Part shown: piece by piece, positions 12,960-23,696 of the stretch
Layout of the letters: every line of letters starts with the position of its first letter
How positions within the stretch are numbered: the first letter of the stretch is position 1
Position numbers and translations under genes: made by a program
DNA from: Bisporella sp. PMI_857
Lineage: Eukaryota > Ascomycota > Leotiomycetes > Helotiales > Helotiaceae
Reading direction: 5' to 3'
NCBI GenBank assembly: GCA_021307315.1
Contig: JAJSPD010000012.1
Span: forward strand, 806,001 to 870,000
Length of the DNA stretch: 64,000 bases
The notes under the pieces: model-generated
The model's input: only the letters and a program-made list of their open reading frames with translations
What the model was told of the DNA's origin: nothing
Databases searched by the model: none

Positions 12960-13766
12960 CGGCAATGTCGGGTTTATCCTTAACGCTTGTCATCCGATCA
13001 TTTCCTACCAGATGAGCAACGTTTCATCTTGACTGCTCGATCCACGATCCTTCGCGAGTTTTCACAATAAGGTTTTGGCCCTTGTTGGTTCGATTGTCAG
13101 ATGGATTCCATTTTCAGATGGCCACCGTCCTCTGTACAACTTTTATTCTCGATGTTCCTTCTTGCCCATAATTCTGTTTGTAATGGGTGCGCAACCACCG
13201 ACCTTCTTTTTTTCCCTCACATCATGGTTAAGCCGACCTCACAGTTCCTCTTGTCATCCAGAGAATGGATGATCACGAATTTCCTTCGGTCCTGCGGGAC
13301 GTGTTTGCATATTTGAATTAGTTAGATATAATAGGTGTGGAGGACGCGGGCTATCACTAGCACGGTGTCTTTGGTGTTAGGAACGCTGAGCAGGAAGCGT
13401 GGCATTGCATTGGCGCTGTTGCATGTTGCATGGCGAGGAGCACATTTCTTGGAATGGCATGGCGTGGCGTGACATAATATACCCGGTTTGGAAGATTGTA
13501 TGGTGTTTTGCTTGGTATCTAGTGATGTAGATGGAGATAAATGAATGAAGTAGATTTGAGCCACCTGACATAATGCATCTCGAAAAACAGTAGTGACTTA
13601 AAATATACCTGAATTAGGAGTCTATTGATTGTAGGGGCTTTACCAATCTTGCTGTTCAAATTCTTACCGGTTTCGGTGGAAGCAAAGGGGGAGTGAACAA
13701 GAAATACAATATTAGGAACAACATTAAGCACCTTCAGAGTCAATGTATACATGCATTTTGTAGTCT
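12960..13766. other. Convergent intergenic region
   Basis: This 0.8 kb lies between the 3' ends of the RasGEF gene (+) and the Sec18 gene (-) and presumably holds both 3' UTRs. No domain-bearing frame was found. A degenerate GGCATGGCGTGGCGTG stretch near 13450 is the only visible pattern. Confidence 0.6.
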
Positions 13767-16555
13767 CTACAATTCAACTCTATCTACTAGCCGCAAAGGC
13801 TGTGCCTGCGCTCCTGCAAGCCGCCATGGCACATTACCCCCTCCCTGTTGCGCCTCGCCGATCGCCAATGGAACCTTCTTGATGCCAACACCGACTCTTG
13901 TCTCATCCGTGCTGTCATGAAACTCCCGAGGTGAGTTTGCCGCAATCTGCTGTGCCAGCACTTCTGCAAACCGCCATGGCACATTACCCTCTTCCTGTTG
14001 CGCCTCGCCAATCGCCAATAGAACCTTCTTGATACCAACATCGACTCTTGTCTCACCCGTGCTGGCATGAAGCTCCCGAAGCGAGTTTGTAATGTACGAC
14101 TCCGAGCCAAAAGCATTGGTTTCTTTGAGGATTGCGCCGAGCTCGTCGAAGTCTCGTACTGGAGGGACGGCCAGCTCACGGTTAAAGATTTGCTGTAGGT
14201 CGAGCTGTTGCATGATGGAGCGTTGGGAGGTGGTGCCAATGATGAGGAGACGGCGAGGCTAGATTTATCAGCAACTTGTTAAATTTGGGAGGAAACGATA
14301 CACTTACAGAAGGTGGTTGTTTTGTGAGGAGGACCATCAAGGCTTGGAGGACGGTATTCGAGAATCGAGGGCCGATAGGTACCCACTCGATAATTCGCTC
14401 GATGTTGTCAATGACCACGATATTTTGAGGAGATTTGTATGCGTCTGTGAAGACTTTATTGAGGTATTGCACCTTGGCTGATTCGCTGAAACCGACCATG
14501 TTCTCCGCAGAGACCAGTTTGATGAATGGGAAACCAGAATCTTTTGCGATTTTAGCAGCAAGGGCAGTCTTTCCTGAACCAGGAGGGCCGTGTAAGAGGA
14601 CTGATAAAAGAGGCGTTGTCGCAGAGTTCTTAACAAGCTCGACAAACAAACGCCCATCTTTTATAATATTTTCTGTGGCATTGTTGAAATGCAAGATACC
14701 TGCACTCATGGCTGTTTCGAGCTCCTCTTCAGATACACCAAATGCTGGCTTGACTTCCTCGAGAGCTTTCAAGAAATCGTCACGAACAACTTTCAAGTTC
14801 TCTACGTTGTCGCTGACGCCCGCAACGGTTCCAACTTTGACATGACGATTGAAAGCGAATGATGTTGCCGACTTCACCAAACCGCCAATTTCAGCTCCAG
14901 AGAAGTTCTTCGTAAGACGAGCTAGCTCATGAGTGTCAACATCTGGTCCTATAACATCGTTCTTTCGCATGTTCGCAGTGTGAATCTTCAAAATCTGTGC
15001 TCTACCAGCTTCATCTGGAAGTGAAATCTCCATATGCACTTCTAATCGACCAGGTCGAAGTAAGGCATCATCTATCATATCCATACGATTAGTCATTCCG
15101 ATGAGCAGGATGTTATTGAGCTGGTCAACACCATCAAGCTTGGATAGCAATTGGTTTACAACGCTGTCACCAACACCAGTTCCACCACCTGCTCCACTAC
15201 CTCTTTGCTTGCAGACAGCATCAAGTTCGTCAAAGATGATAATGTGTAAATCACTCTCATCCCCCCTTTCCTTGTACTCTTTCTCTGCATCTGCAAATAG
15301 CTTTCGTATATTCTCTTCAGACTGTCCAACGTACTTATTGAGTACTTCCGGACCATTGATGACTTTCGGTTCTCTTGAGTTCAACATCTTGCCAATTTGT
15401 CGAGCGATGAGTGTCTTTCCTGTGCCTGGAGGTCCATAGAGCAAAATGCCCTTCACATGCTGGATACCCAACTTCTCGATCAGTCCAGGAGGGAAGATAC
15501 GAGATGCAAAGGCTCTTCGAAAGATGGAACTAAATTCGGTGTCTAGTCCTCCAATGCCCATATCCTCAAACTTGAAGTCTGGTGCAATAATCGAATTGGC
15601 GGCAGGCCGTCTGGCTGAACCTTTAAGCTTGATAGGTGTACTGGCATCCTTGAAGAAGTTGAGGGAGGCTATAACATATTAGTCTCTTTGTTCTACAACA
15701 GCTGAGTAACGACGTATACATACCGTACTTCGTTAATATACCTCTAGCACTTGGCCGAGTCTCAGTTAGTGCCTCTTCCGATGGTTTTTCTAAGCCCAAA
15801 TCCCGTAACGTAACAGTCTTGATCTTGATGGTCAAGGGTATGTTTTTGTGGTCCAAAAGTAGTAGTTGACCTGGAGAGAATACCTGGTTCTTGAATTTCT
15901 CAATAAATGCGGCAGCCAGAACATCCTGATCATAGGGTTCCTGGGGCATCTTATTCGGTTTTGATGATGCAAATCCCACTTCTATATCAACCGAACCCAA
16001 ATATACATTTGGGCCAGCGGAGAGTGGATCGCATACCTCTGCCATCAAGACATCTGTCATTGCAACAGCCAGCCACGATCTCTGCCTATCATTCAAACTA
16101 ATCTTCCCTCGAGGAAATCCATTGAGAGGACGAGCTGTGACGACGTATTGACCATTGAGAAGTATGTAAAAGTCGGATTGCGAGGTAGGCCAGTCTTCTC
16201 GCGCTACTGCGCAACTGAAATAAAGGTCAGCGTGGATTGTTTCTGGCGTAGATAGCATAACTCACATATTACTGAAGATGTATGCATCAGATATAGTTTT
16301 ATCGCTTATTCTCTCTTGTCTTAATTGAAGTTGGATACTGGACTGAGGTTGTGCAACTCTGCCTACAGCAGGTCTTGACGACCTAGGTTCGCCATATCCG
16401 GTATTATAATCTCCGTATCCAGCTGGTCCGTCTCGTGGTGGAGGTGCAGGAACTCTTTGGTAACCTCCGCTTCCTCCTCCTCCTCCTCCTCCTCCTCGTA
16501 GTTGCTCCCGGCCTGCTTTTGGGCCCTGCCCAAATAGATTTTGTCTAATATCCAT
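13767..16555 (-). CDS. SEC18: Vesicular-fusion ATPase Sec18/NSF with duplicated C-terminus
   Basis: Four exons on the minus strand: 16555-16266, 16214-15724, 15668-14308, 14258-13767; 877 aa. Order: glycine-rich N-terminus (G8 run), N domain (about 97-285), D1 AAA+ domain with Walker A GPPGTGKT (about 339-346) and Walker [11 protein letters not shown], and D2 with GPPGSGKT (about 628). Sec18/NSF is the hexameric ATPase that, with alpha-SNAP (Sec17), disassembles SNARE complexes after membrane fusion throughout the secretory and vacuolar pathways. The protein is about 50 residues longer than I would expect. The excess is an in-frame tandem duplication: residues 773-820 are repeated at 823-869. 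It shares a 608-bp divergent promoter region with the LENG1-like gene at 17164. Confidence 0.93.
13798..14087 (-). repeat. 150-bp-period tandem duplication inside SEC18 exon 4
   Basis: Two copies, about 13798-13937 and 13948-14087, are offset by exactly 150 bp, so the reading frame is kept. By eye, 32 of 43 aligned residues are identical. Both contain VGIKKV and LAIGEAQQ, and both contain GNVPWR. The upstream-coding copy (13948-14087) looks ancestral, with FAEVLAQQI. The terminal copy has drifted, with E-to-G, L-to-P and F-to-L changes. Confidence 0.9.
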
Positions 16556-17163
16556 GTTTCCGATTGATATCTAAGTGCCAATGATGAAGTTGCTGTTGAG
16601 AGAAGTGTTGTCTTCTAGACTTGGAAGCAAATATGTTTGGGACGTTCCAAAACACCAAGCACAAGCAGAATATGCGGTTTTGGCTTGTCCGATTGAAGGA
16701 TATAAAGGTGGCAATTGAAAGAGACAGATATAAGACCCCGTAAGGTAGAGAATGTATAATTGGTATCCCTTGCAAGCTGTTCAGTTCCAGACAGGCAACC
16801 TTATTTGAGGCTGTGAAAGGCGAGGAGCTTTGCTGTCCTCTTGAAGATGACTCTTTGGATTAAGAGAGGACAGATATCTTTCAGATGTAAGTACAAAAAG
16901 CCAATAATGTCTAAAATTCAGTGCTAACTCAGGATGCCAAAATGAATTTGTCTAAATGGACGGTTCCTCTCTTGTTGCGGTTGTTGTCTCTGTCAGGTTT
17001 GACATCAGCGTCAGGCACCGCCACTGATTTGAGGATTGGCTTCTTGCTTGCAGCTCCCGACCCCACACCTCTCCTCTCTCAGCCTCGACCTACAACACAA
17101 GACGTCAGCCTTGAGTTAGATTTCTTCGTACAAGCTGCAAACCACGAACTAAGAGTTCCAATC

Positions 17164-18234
17164 ATGCCTTTGTAAGTTCTCATGATCAATGTGTATCGAA
17201 AATCTAGTGAAGAGTTCATTCTAACATTATGTAGGCACTTACTAGGGAAGAAGTCCTGGAATGTCTACAACCAGGACAACATCCAGAAGGTCAAGCGCGA
17301 TGAGGCTGCTGCAAAGGCCATCGAGGATGCGAACGAGCAGCGCATGCAAGAATTAGATGCCGAACGCCGCATGCAGATACTAAGGGGCGAGATACCTACA
17401 CCATTACCGGAAGATGAGGCCAAAGAAGAGCGGACTTCGCGGGAGTCGTACGTTCATGGTCTGGGCCGAGAACGCAAAAAGCGCAAGAGGGCTGGGGAAA
17501 ATGATACTGATTTTGAGATGCGAATTGCTCACGAGCATACAACATTGTCCAATATTGATAAGCAGGTTGTTCTTCGGAAACAAATCGATGCGCCGCTAGT
17601 CGACCACTCTGGTCATATTGACCTATTCCCTCAAGAACAAACTAAAAAGCGAGTAGAAAAAAATGCAGAGGCTGAGAAGGAAGCCGCAAAGAAGATGAGA
17701 GAGTATGAAGATCAATATACGATGAGATTCTCAAATGCCGCTGGCTTCAAACAGGGCTTGGAAAATCCCTGGTATTCCAAATCAAGCGGACAAAGAGATT
17801 TAATTGAAGAGGCTCCAAGTAAAGATGTGTGGGGTAATGACGATCCAGGACGGAAAAAGAGAGAGGTGGCAAGAATAGTATCAAGTGATCCATTAGCCAT
17901 GATGCGTCAAGGTGCGGCTCAAGCTCGACAGGTTGCGAAGGAGCGGAAACGGTGGCAAGAAGACAGGGAGCACGAGCTACGAGAACTCGAAGCAGAAGAT
18001 CGAAGAGCAAAGCGTAGGCGGAGACGCCGAAGCAGAGATAGAAGTAATGATGGAGATGCAGATGAGTTAGAAAACTTCAGGCTTGACGATCGCGAGCCAT
18101 CTTCCTCCCAAAAGAGAGATCATGATAGCGAGCGTCGACACCGTCATAAGCAAAGAGACTCAAGAAGAAGCTCGCATCGAGATGATAGTAGGCATCGGCA
18201 TCGGCATCGAGAACGTTATCGAGGAGAGACTTGA
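17164..18234 (+). CDS. LENG1-like protein with N-terminal CIR_N domain
   Basis: A tiny first exon (17164-17171, coding ATG-CCT-TT) joins exon 2 (17235-18234) across a GTAAGT...TGTAG intron, giving MPLHLLGKKSWNVYNQDN and 335 aa. The N-terminal 50 residues match the CIR_N domain (GKKSWNVYN, then VKRDEAAAK) found in CIR, Cwc25-like and LENG1 proteins. The rest is charged, with coiled-coil-like EAEKEAAKKMREYE stretches and an RS/RH-rich tail (about 270-335) typical of splicing-associated nuclear proteins. Start choice: without the mini-exon the conserved LHLLGKKSW segment has no initiator. The N-terminus resembles human LENG1 more than Cwc25. A role in pre-mRNA processing is inferred from family and composition only. 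Confidence 0.8.
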
Positions 18235-18441
18235 GGACTCAATACAAGTACATAATAAAAAAATATTAATGCGTTCCAAGATCAAGATATATCAGCTCAA
18301 AATTAGGTGAAACCGTCACCTCTCGTAAGCGTGTTATGCGAATCATAAAGAATCCGGTTCTTGTTCATTCAGGCCACAAGCAAGTGCATAATTCTAGGGT
18401 ATATATCTCAGTGATGTCGTACAATTCCACCATTCACTTCA

Positions 18442-19080
18442 TCAATACTCAATCTTCACCTCTCTCATCTCAGCCTTCACTAACTGCGCCATCTCCTCCG
18501 CCTCCAGACCTTCCAACCCCATTATAATATCTTTATACAACCCTTCTCCCAAGCCCTCCTTCCTGCTACTGTATATATCCAGTCCTGCAGGCGTGAACAT
18601 ACTCGGCGCAAACCACGTAACAACCCATCTCTCGCCTTCCCTCTCTCCCCACCCCAAAACCTCCCAATGACTACTAGCAACTTTCAACCAGCCCTTACCC
18701 CTCCAATCCCAGCCGCCTTGTCCATCTGGCGTATCCACACCGTGAATCTCTTTAGGTTGAGGAAGCAGGGTGCGGGCTGTAGGTTCTGAACTGACGATGT
18801 CGTCAAGGAGTTCGGGCCCATTGGGCGTGGATGGAGGGATGATCTTGTAGGTTATGCGGACGTTCTTTGCTTTGCGCCACATAGGCAGGGTCGAGTGCGT
18901 TACAGACCATGCGCCTTCCAGCCATTCGAGGGGTGGTGGGATGAAGGTTGTAGATGAGGGGAGTTGGGGATTGTATTTCTTGGGGGAGCGTAGGGTGATT
19001 GGGGAATCGGATATAGGCTTTGCAAGCGTGTCTGCATGTGCTTCTTGCAGGATCTCTGGATTAGTTGTTGCCTCTGCCAT
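18442..19080 (-). CDS. Conserved hypothetical protein, possibly lipocalin-like
   Basis: One exon, 212 aa from the ATG at 19080; an ATG five codons upstream (19095) is possible. There is no signal peptide or membrane segment. Tryptophan-rich motifs (PLEWLEGAWSVTHSTLPMW, GGWDWRGKGWLKVASSHWE, RWVVTWFAPSMFTPAGLDIYS) suggest a small beta-barrel that binds a hydrophobic ligand. The opening W-L-x-GxW pattern is typical of lipocalin-like domains. The C-terminal 35 residues form an acidic helix (EEMAQLVKAEMREV). I do not recognise a named family. It is divergent from the gene at 19358, with only about 280 bp between the two starts. Confidence 0.7.
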   Translation of the reverse strand: MAEATTNPEILQEAHADTLAKPISDSPITLRSPKKYNPQLPSSTTFIPPPLEWLEGAWSVTHSTLPMWRKAKNVRITYKIIPPSTPNGPELLDDIVSSEPTARTLLPQPKEIHGVDTPDGQGGWDWRGKGWLKVASSHWEVLGWGEREGERWVVTWFAPSMFTPAGLDIYSSRKEGLGEGLYKDIIMGLEGLEAEEMAQLVKAEMREVKIEY

Positions 19081-19357
19081 GATTCTGACACTCAAATTCG
19101 GATGGGTTGAAGTTGATATATATCAGCGATAGCTCGATTCAGTGGCAATATCACTGACTACTCTAGAATAGTCTGATAATCAGGCTCTCATTTTGAGCTC
19201 AGACTTTCGTGAATACATTTTATTGCAATTGAAGTTTCAGATATTGTATTTGTATGAGGGAGCTGCTGACATCACTACGAGGCTGAACAGCCTTGCAGCA
19301 ACCTCAATTGAATAATCCAGCCTACGAACCTTCATATTGCGACAACACAAATGCAAA

Positions 19358-20152
19358 ATGAACCCTGACTACATCGATAAAGATGAGGATGCCGACGCCC
19401 GGGCGATGGCTGAGGCAATGGGCTTCTCCAGTTTTGGCTCACAGAAACCACCTGCGAAGAAGAGAAAGTTTAATGCAACAACTGATGCATTTGTAGATGG
19501 ACAAGAGCTTGCGAAATTAGACAAGGGAGGAAAGAGGGGACAAGGAAGTGGCGGCAATACGATACCTTTAGGCAAGACTAGAGTCTTTGGAACTGGCGCA
19601 GCCAAAGCTGTGGAAGTAACGCCTGTTGAGACGGTGTCCAGAGGAGGAAATGAAGATGAGATCGATTTGGATAACGATGACGAGCAAGCTGATGGGCCAC
19701 AATACATTGACACCAGCTTACCACCGCCAATAGAATCGGTAGAAGACAAGGGACCACCGTATGTTGACACAAGTCAACCCCCTCCAGTTTCAGATGATGA
19801 GGCTAGGGAAGTACAAGCTAGGATAGATGCTTTACTTGCAAGTATTGCGCCGAGCGAGCCTCTGCCACCTCCTGGCGCACCAGGTACATATGAGCTCCCT
19901 CAAAGACCACCTGCCGATATGGCTTTTATGCAAAGTGGTGCAGGGAATTATGGTCGACAAGGCTTCAGCGACACGGCATCGGTGGCCAGCAGCTCGAGAC
20001 CAAGTCATAGAGGACAGCGGAACGAAAATTGGTATCTCGATTACTATGACCCAGGTTTCAATGCGAACCCATGGGAGCAGTTGGAGAAAGAAAGGAGTTT
20101 AGAACCATTGTGCGAATGGCCGGAGAACATTCGACAACGAAATCCTCGATGA
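19358..20152 (+). CDS. Conserved hypothetical nuclear-type protein
   Basis: One exon, 264 aa, starting MNPDYIDKDEDADARAMAEA. The frame is open 21 bases further upstream but only from a TTG. Visible features: a basic segment PPAKKRKF (about residue 31) that looks like a nuclear localisation signal; an acidic patch EDEIDLDNDDEQ (about 100); two copies of a GPxYxDTSxPPP motif about 22 residues apart; and a C-terminal block NWYLDYYDPGFNANPW rich in aromatics, probably the conserved functional part. No catalytic motif is seen. The WYxxYYDPxFxxxPW pattern looks like a short peptide motif used to bind a larger complex, but I cannot name the partner. Confidence 0.72.
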   Translation: MNPDYIDKDEDADARAMAEAMGFSSFGSQKPPAKKRKFNATTDAFVDGQELAKLDKGGKRGQGSGGNTIPLGKTRVFGTGAAKAVEVTPVETVSRGGNEDEIDLDNDDEQADGPQYIDTSLPPPIESVEDKGPPYVDTSQPPPVSDDEAREVQARIDALLASIAPSEPLPPPGAPGTYELPQRPPADMAFMQSGAGNYGRQGFSDTASVASSSRPSHRGQRNENWYLDYYDPGFNANPWEQLEKERSLEPLCEWPENIRQRNPR

Positions 20153-20892
20153 AAACATCACTGTCGAAATGTAAGGGACGAGATTTTTGTACCAGAGTGG
20201 TCGGAATGCGAGGCCACTCCAGCCCAAGGACAAAGTATTAATGACTCTCTTGGAAGATGGCGCCACCGCATCTTGAGAAGCAGAGGTCTTCTGATATATG
20301 GCCAGCATAGCGGACTTGCGACGAACATTGCTCAACAGTAGCAAAGACACTGAGGATGCACTGAACCATGTGGTCTAAAAGCATAGAGGCTTTTAGATCT
20401 TTAGGCAGCTACATAGCAATAAGGTTGCTCAAGTCCAATTGTTTGATTTACAAGTGGTTATGAACTTTTCAAGAACTCGATCAAAGAAGCAACAAACTGA
20501 GTTAGCTCTCAGTCATGTAACCTCATATGCTTTTCTTGTTGCCCATATAGCGCCTCTTCTAAGTTGGAAAGTGGTTTGCCAAATTGGTCAGAACCTATGC
20601 CCCCGCATGAAACATGCAAATATGTTGATTTAGCCTTGTGTACTTCTAGTTTCCAAAAACAGGGAAACTAGAAGACCTCCCTGATGTATACTCATATATC
20701 TTCTTTATAACATATGTATTACATTTTTCTAGAATCCAAATTTCTTCATCTCCAGTCCTTTGGCCTCCCATTCAAAGACCACTCCGTAAACGCCGAAAAA
20801 AGTGCTTCCCCCATCCGCACATATCCACACCACAACCCCATTCTTCCCACAAATCACCTATTTTAACACATCAACAGCTCAAGTGGCTGGAG
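20153..20892. other. Intergenic region with one hairpin
   Basis: No supportable gene. It holds the 3' flank of the gene ending at 20152 and the short hairpin listed at 20643-20674. Confidence 0.55.
20643..20674. repeat. Hairpin with 12-bp perfect arms
   Basis: Arms CTTCTAGTTTCC and GGAAACTAGAAG flank an 8-base A-rich loop. It lies in non-coding DNA about 0.5 kb past the gene ending at 20152. Function unknown. Confidence 0.8.
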
Positions 20893-21150
20893 CTAGCTTT
20901 GAGGCAGGCTCTTTCTTGGTTGCTGGCGCGTCCCCCTCTTAGTTGGGATTCTAGGTAGCCGCCATCCCTCGTGCGGCTTTTCTCCCAGCATACAGGCACG
21001 GACAGGATTAGGATAGGTAATTAGTGGTCGGGAAACAACGTCATCTTTCAATTTCGGGGCAGGTGGTGGACGACACCCACCCGCGGCGGTAAGGGCGAAA
21101 CTTGCGGCGACAATACCCGTCGCGGTAAGAGCTTTGCTGAAGAAATACAT
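20893..21150 (-). CDS. Possible small secreted or membrane-inserted protein
   Basis: 85 aa from the ATG at 21150. Residues 1-22 (MYFFSKALTATGIVAASFAL) are hydrophobic and look like a signal peptide or anchor. The remainder is proline- and arginine-rich (GEKPHEGWRLPRIPTKR). The frame is open further upstream, but that part lacks character. There is no known domain and no intron support. It could be a mitochondrial or secreted microprotein, or a chance open frame. Confidence 0.35.
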   Translation of the reverse strand: MYFFSKALTATGIVAASFALTAAGGCRPPPAPKLKDDVVSRPLITYPNPVRACMLGEKPHEGWRLPRIPTKRGTRQQPRKSLPQS

Positions 21151-22035
21151 GCCAAGAATGATATGAAAGAAGCTATAGGAGGTGTAGTGCTCGCAAATAT
21201 ATGTGTGATATGGTGAGGGGAGTGATGGCGAACCGAGGCTGTTTGTGGTTGTAGATGATAGGCGGTCGTAAGATGGAGAGATATACTTATACTTGGAAAT
21301 TCTATTCTTTTGTTGTCGATCTCTTTGAAGGATCAAAATGCCATTTTGTTTCCAACCACCATAGTCTTTTTATTGATTCTGTCTTCCACCTGCATGTTTT
21401 GATGACTTCTACCAGATTTATAGCTCTGCACTCAAGGAAGAGAGGTTCGAGTCCAATGATTGGCAATCACTTACAGTTATGTCAACTACGGGCTTGATAT
21501 CTGTCTGGAGAAAGATAGAGACATGGGGCTGTGGTATGCTTAGATAAAATTTCGAGCTTATCGCTGCGCGTATACACTTATTGTAAGAGGGTATCTCGCT
21601 TAGGCTCCTAAAGGAAGCGAAAACGAATCCGGATCTGTATGAGGCTGAGTTAGGACAGCCAAAGATGTGTGCTGAAGTAAGCTATTTCGGAAGTTTGCTG
21701 TCCCGAAATCAAAGTTTGGTTTCCTGTTCAAAAGTCTTCAGGTCGTGCAGTTGAGTAGAAGGCATAACAGCGTTGTGAAGCTGTTTAAAGAAACGGCAAG
21801 AGTACCTCAAGATGCAACGTAAATCATGTTAACAGTTCGATTCTTCATATACTCATATGAAGAATCGAACTGTTAGACACTTCTGCAATTTGAGAAGAAG
21901 CAAAAGGACAAACTCAAGGCTATAGAAAAGCGACACGGTTCCTTTGTTTGATTTATGCCATATCTCGATTTTTGACTTTTAAAACCTTGAAATTGAGAAA
22001 ATAGAGAGAAGCAATATTGGTATGACCACGACACT
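21151..22035. other. Intergenic region containing a long perfect hairpin
   Basis: No gene is supported here. The notable content is the palindrome at 21830-21875, described separately. Confidence 0.55.
21830..21875. repeat. Perfect hairpin, 21-bp arms, 4-base loop
   Basis: The left arm (21830-21850) reads TAACAGTTCGATTC then TTCATAT; the right arm (21855-21875) is its exact reverse complement; the loop is ACTC. It could fold as a stem-loop in RNA or a cruciform in DNA. It is not followed by a T-run and is far from either flanking stop codon. Confidence 0.9.
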
Positions 22036-23143
22036 TCAATCTTTAGGTTCTTCTTGTGATACGGCCTTATTCTCAGCTATCTGCTTTTCAACTTCCTCTC
22101 CATGAAGGGTATGAGACAAATGCTCCTCCTTCTGGGCCTCTTTTGGTCCTGTTTCCTCGATAGACTCCAAGTCCTTTCTTCGAGCTGGGGGTAATGGGTA
22201 ACCACCCAGCTTTTTGAAGAATTCCCCTCCCAGTTTCATCTGCTCGACAACTTCCTCTCCAAATAGCGCTGTCCTCATCTTCTCACCAGGTCCTTCGATC
22301 TCCTTCATCATGCTTCCAACCACTAGGCAGCATCGCCCTTTCATGTTCACATCCATAGCGATTTGCGCAATTGCTCTAGCTACGTCAGATGGTGCGTTCT
22401 CCAAGAGCCCTGCTTTATTCCACTCCTCAGAATAATTACTCGTAATGTGAGTTGGCGTAACAAACGGCGCAACGGCGTTGATGCGGACTTTCTTTTCAGT
22501 TGCTGCTTTCTGAGAGGCGCGCAGTAGGCCGGTTATGCCATGCTTGGATGATACATATGATACTACGGAAGTTCCACCAACATATCCAGAGGTGGATGAA
22601 ACTAGGATAACAGACCCACGAGAACCATCGGTAAAGCAGGGGTCGTTTGAGCTCATATGATAGACTGACAATCGAAGTGCTAGAGTTCACATCAGATAAG
22701 TGTATTTCTAGTATTCATGGAGACAGACTGTTCATAGTGCCTTTCATGTTGACATCAATCACCCTATAAGACTCTTTGGATTCCCTGAGGTCTCCTTGTT
22801 CATCTTCCTCAAAGTCAAAGAAACCCTTTGTCTCCATCAGGCCGGCATTGGCTACGACAACCTGGACAGGGCCAAATTTCTCCCTCGCTAGCTTAAATAA
22901 CAATTGCATACTATCCCAGTCTGAGACATCGGTAGGTATAAATGCCACTCGGGAGCTTAGACCAGTTATCAAGGCTTCTGCGGCCCTCTTTGCAGATGGA
23001 AGGTCTGCAATTACTACTTTGGCGCCATGTTCGTGGAATAGGCGAACGGTCTCTGCGCCGATTCCGCTTGCACCACCAGTGATAATGGCTGTTTTGGACT
23101 CGAGGTCTAGGAGCAAGACAGGGTCGTGTAGAATGGTAACCAT
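22036..23143 (-). CDS. Short-chain dehydrogenase/reductase (classical SDR)
   Basis: Two exons, 23143-22729 and 22679-22036; 352 aa. The intron joins NMKGTMN to TLRLSVYHM in frame. Motifs: TGGASGIG cofactor-binding motif (about 23-30), acidic residue after strand 2 (VVIADLPSA), VANAG (the NNAG position), catalytic serine region ILVSSTSGYVG, and catalytic YVSSK. This fits a classical SDR, close to the fungal group annotated as 15-hydroxyprostaglandin-dehydrogenase-like. An aspartate after strand 2 favours NAD(H). The last 60 residues are an unusual Glu/Lys-rich hydrophilic tail (ETGPKEAQKEEH ... AVSQEEPKD) beyond the normal fold. The substrate is unknown. It is divergent from the AhpD-like gene at 23697. 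Confidence 0.88.
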
Positions 23144-23696
23144 TCTGATCTATAAATCGAGGCTCTAACATATCATTCCGGACCGGGGAGCTGCCAGTTG
23201 ACGAGTACACTCTCCTCAGAAAGTGCTTGATTACATAAGAAATAGCAGCTGAACCTGGTCCTTGTAAATTGCCGGCTATTAGCAGGGTTGTCTCTTAATC
23301 AGAGTTGTATCGTTTGGTGACCAGTGATCAATGCTCCACACTCCAGCATATGTTGATAGCGTCTTTGATTGAAAAAAAAAAAGGGTATTCTCGTTGCCTC
23401 TCCTCATGCACCTACTGTGATGTAGTTAGTGCTTCGGGAAGAAACGAGGGGAACTCCTTGGCAGCGGTTATTATAACCGATCCCCACTTCCGGCCCGGTT
23501 TTACCGCAAACAAAAAAGTGGTACAGTAAGATTTGATTCATCATGTTGATTTATACGATAATCGTTTGACTTAAATAGCTTCCTTTTGCGAGCAAACTTG
23601 AATTTGAATCATTTTATCAGAGCTCACATTGGCATAGACTGAAGGGGGGGTCACAATCTTCAGACACACAATCCCCTTTCTCTGTATCTCTTGCAA
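23144..23696. promoter_or_regulatory. Divergent promoter region, SDR and AhpD-like genes
   Basis: 553 bp between two divergent start codons. It contains an A11 run near 23370. The arrangement permits shared control, but no specific site can be named. Confidence 0.4.

Noticed and set aside
14435..15439. Open frames opposite SEC18
   Set aside because: Antisense shadows of conserved AAA+ coding sequence.
21443..21460. B-box-like GGTTCGAGTCC, possible tRNA
   Set aside because: No A-box at the right distance and no cloverleaf can be folded around it.
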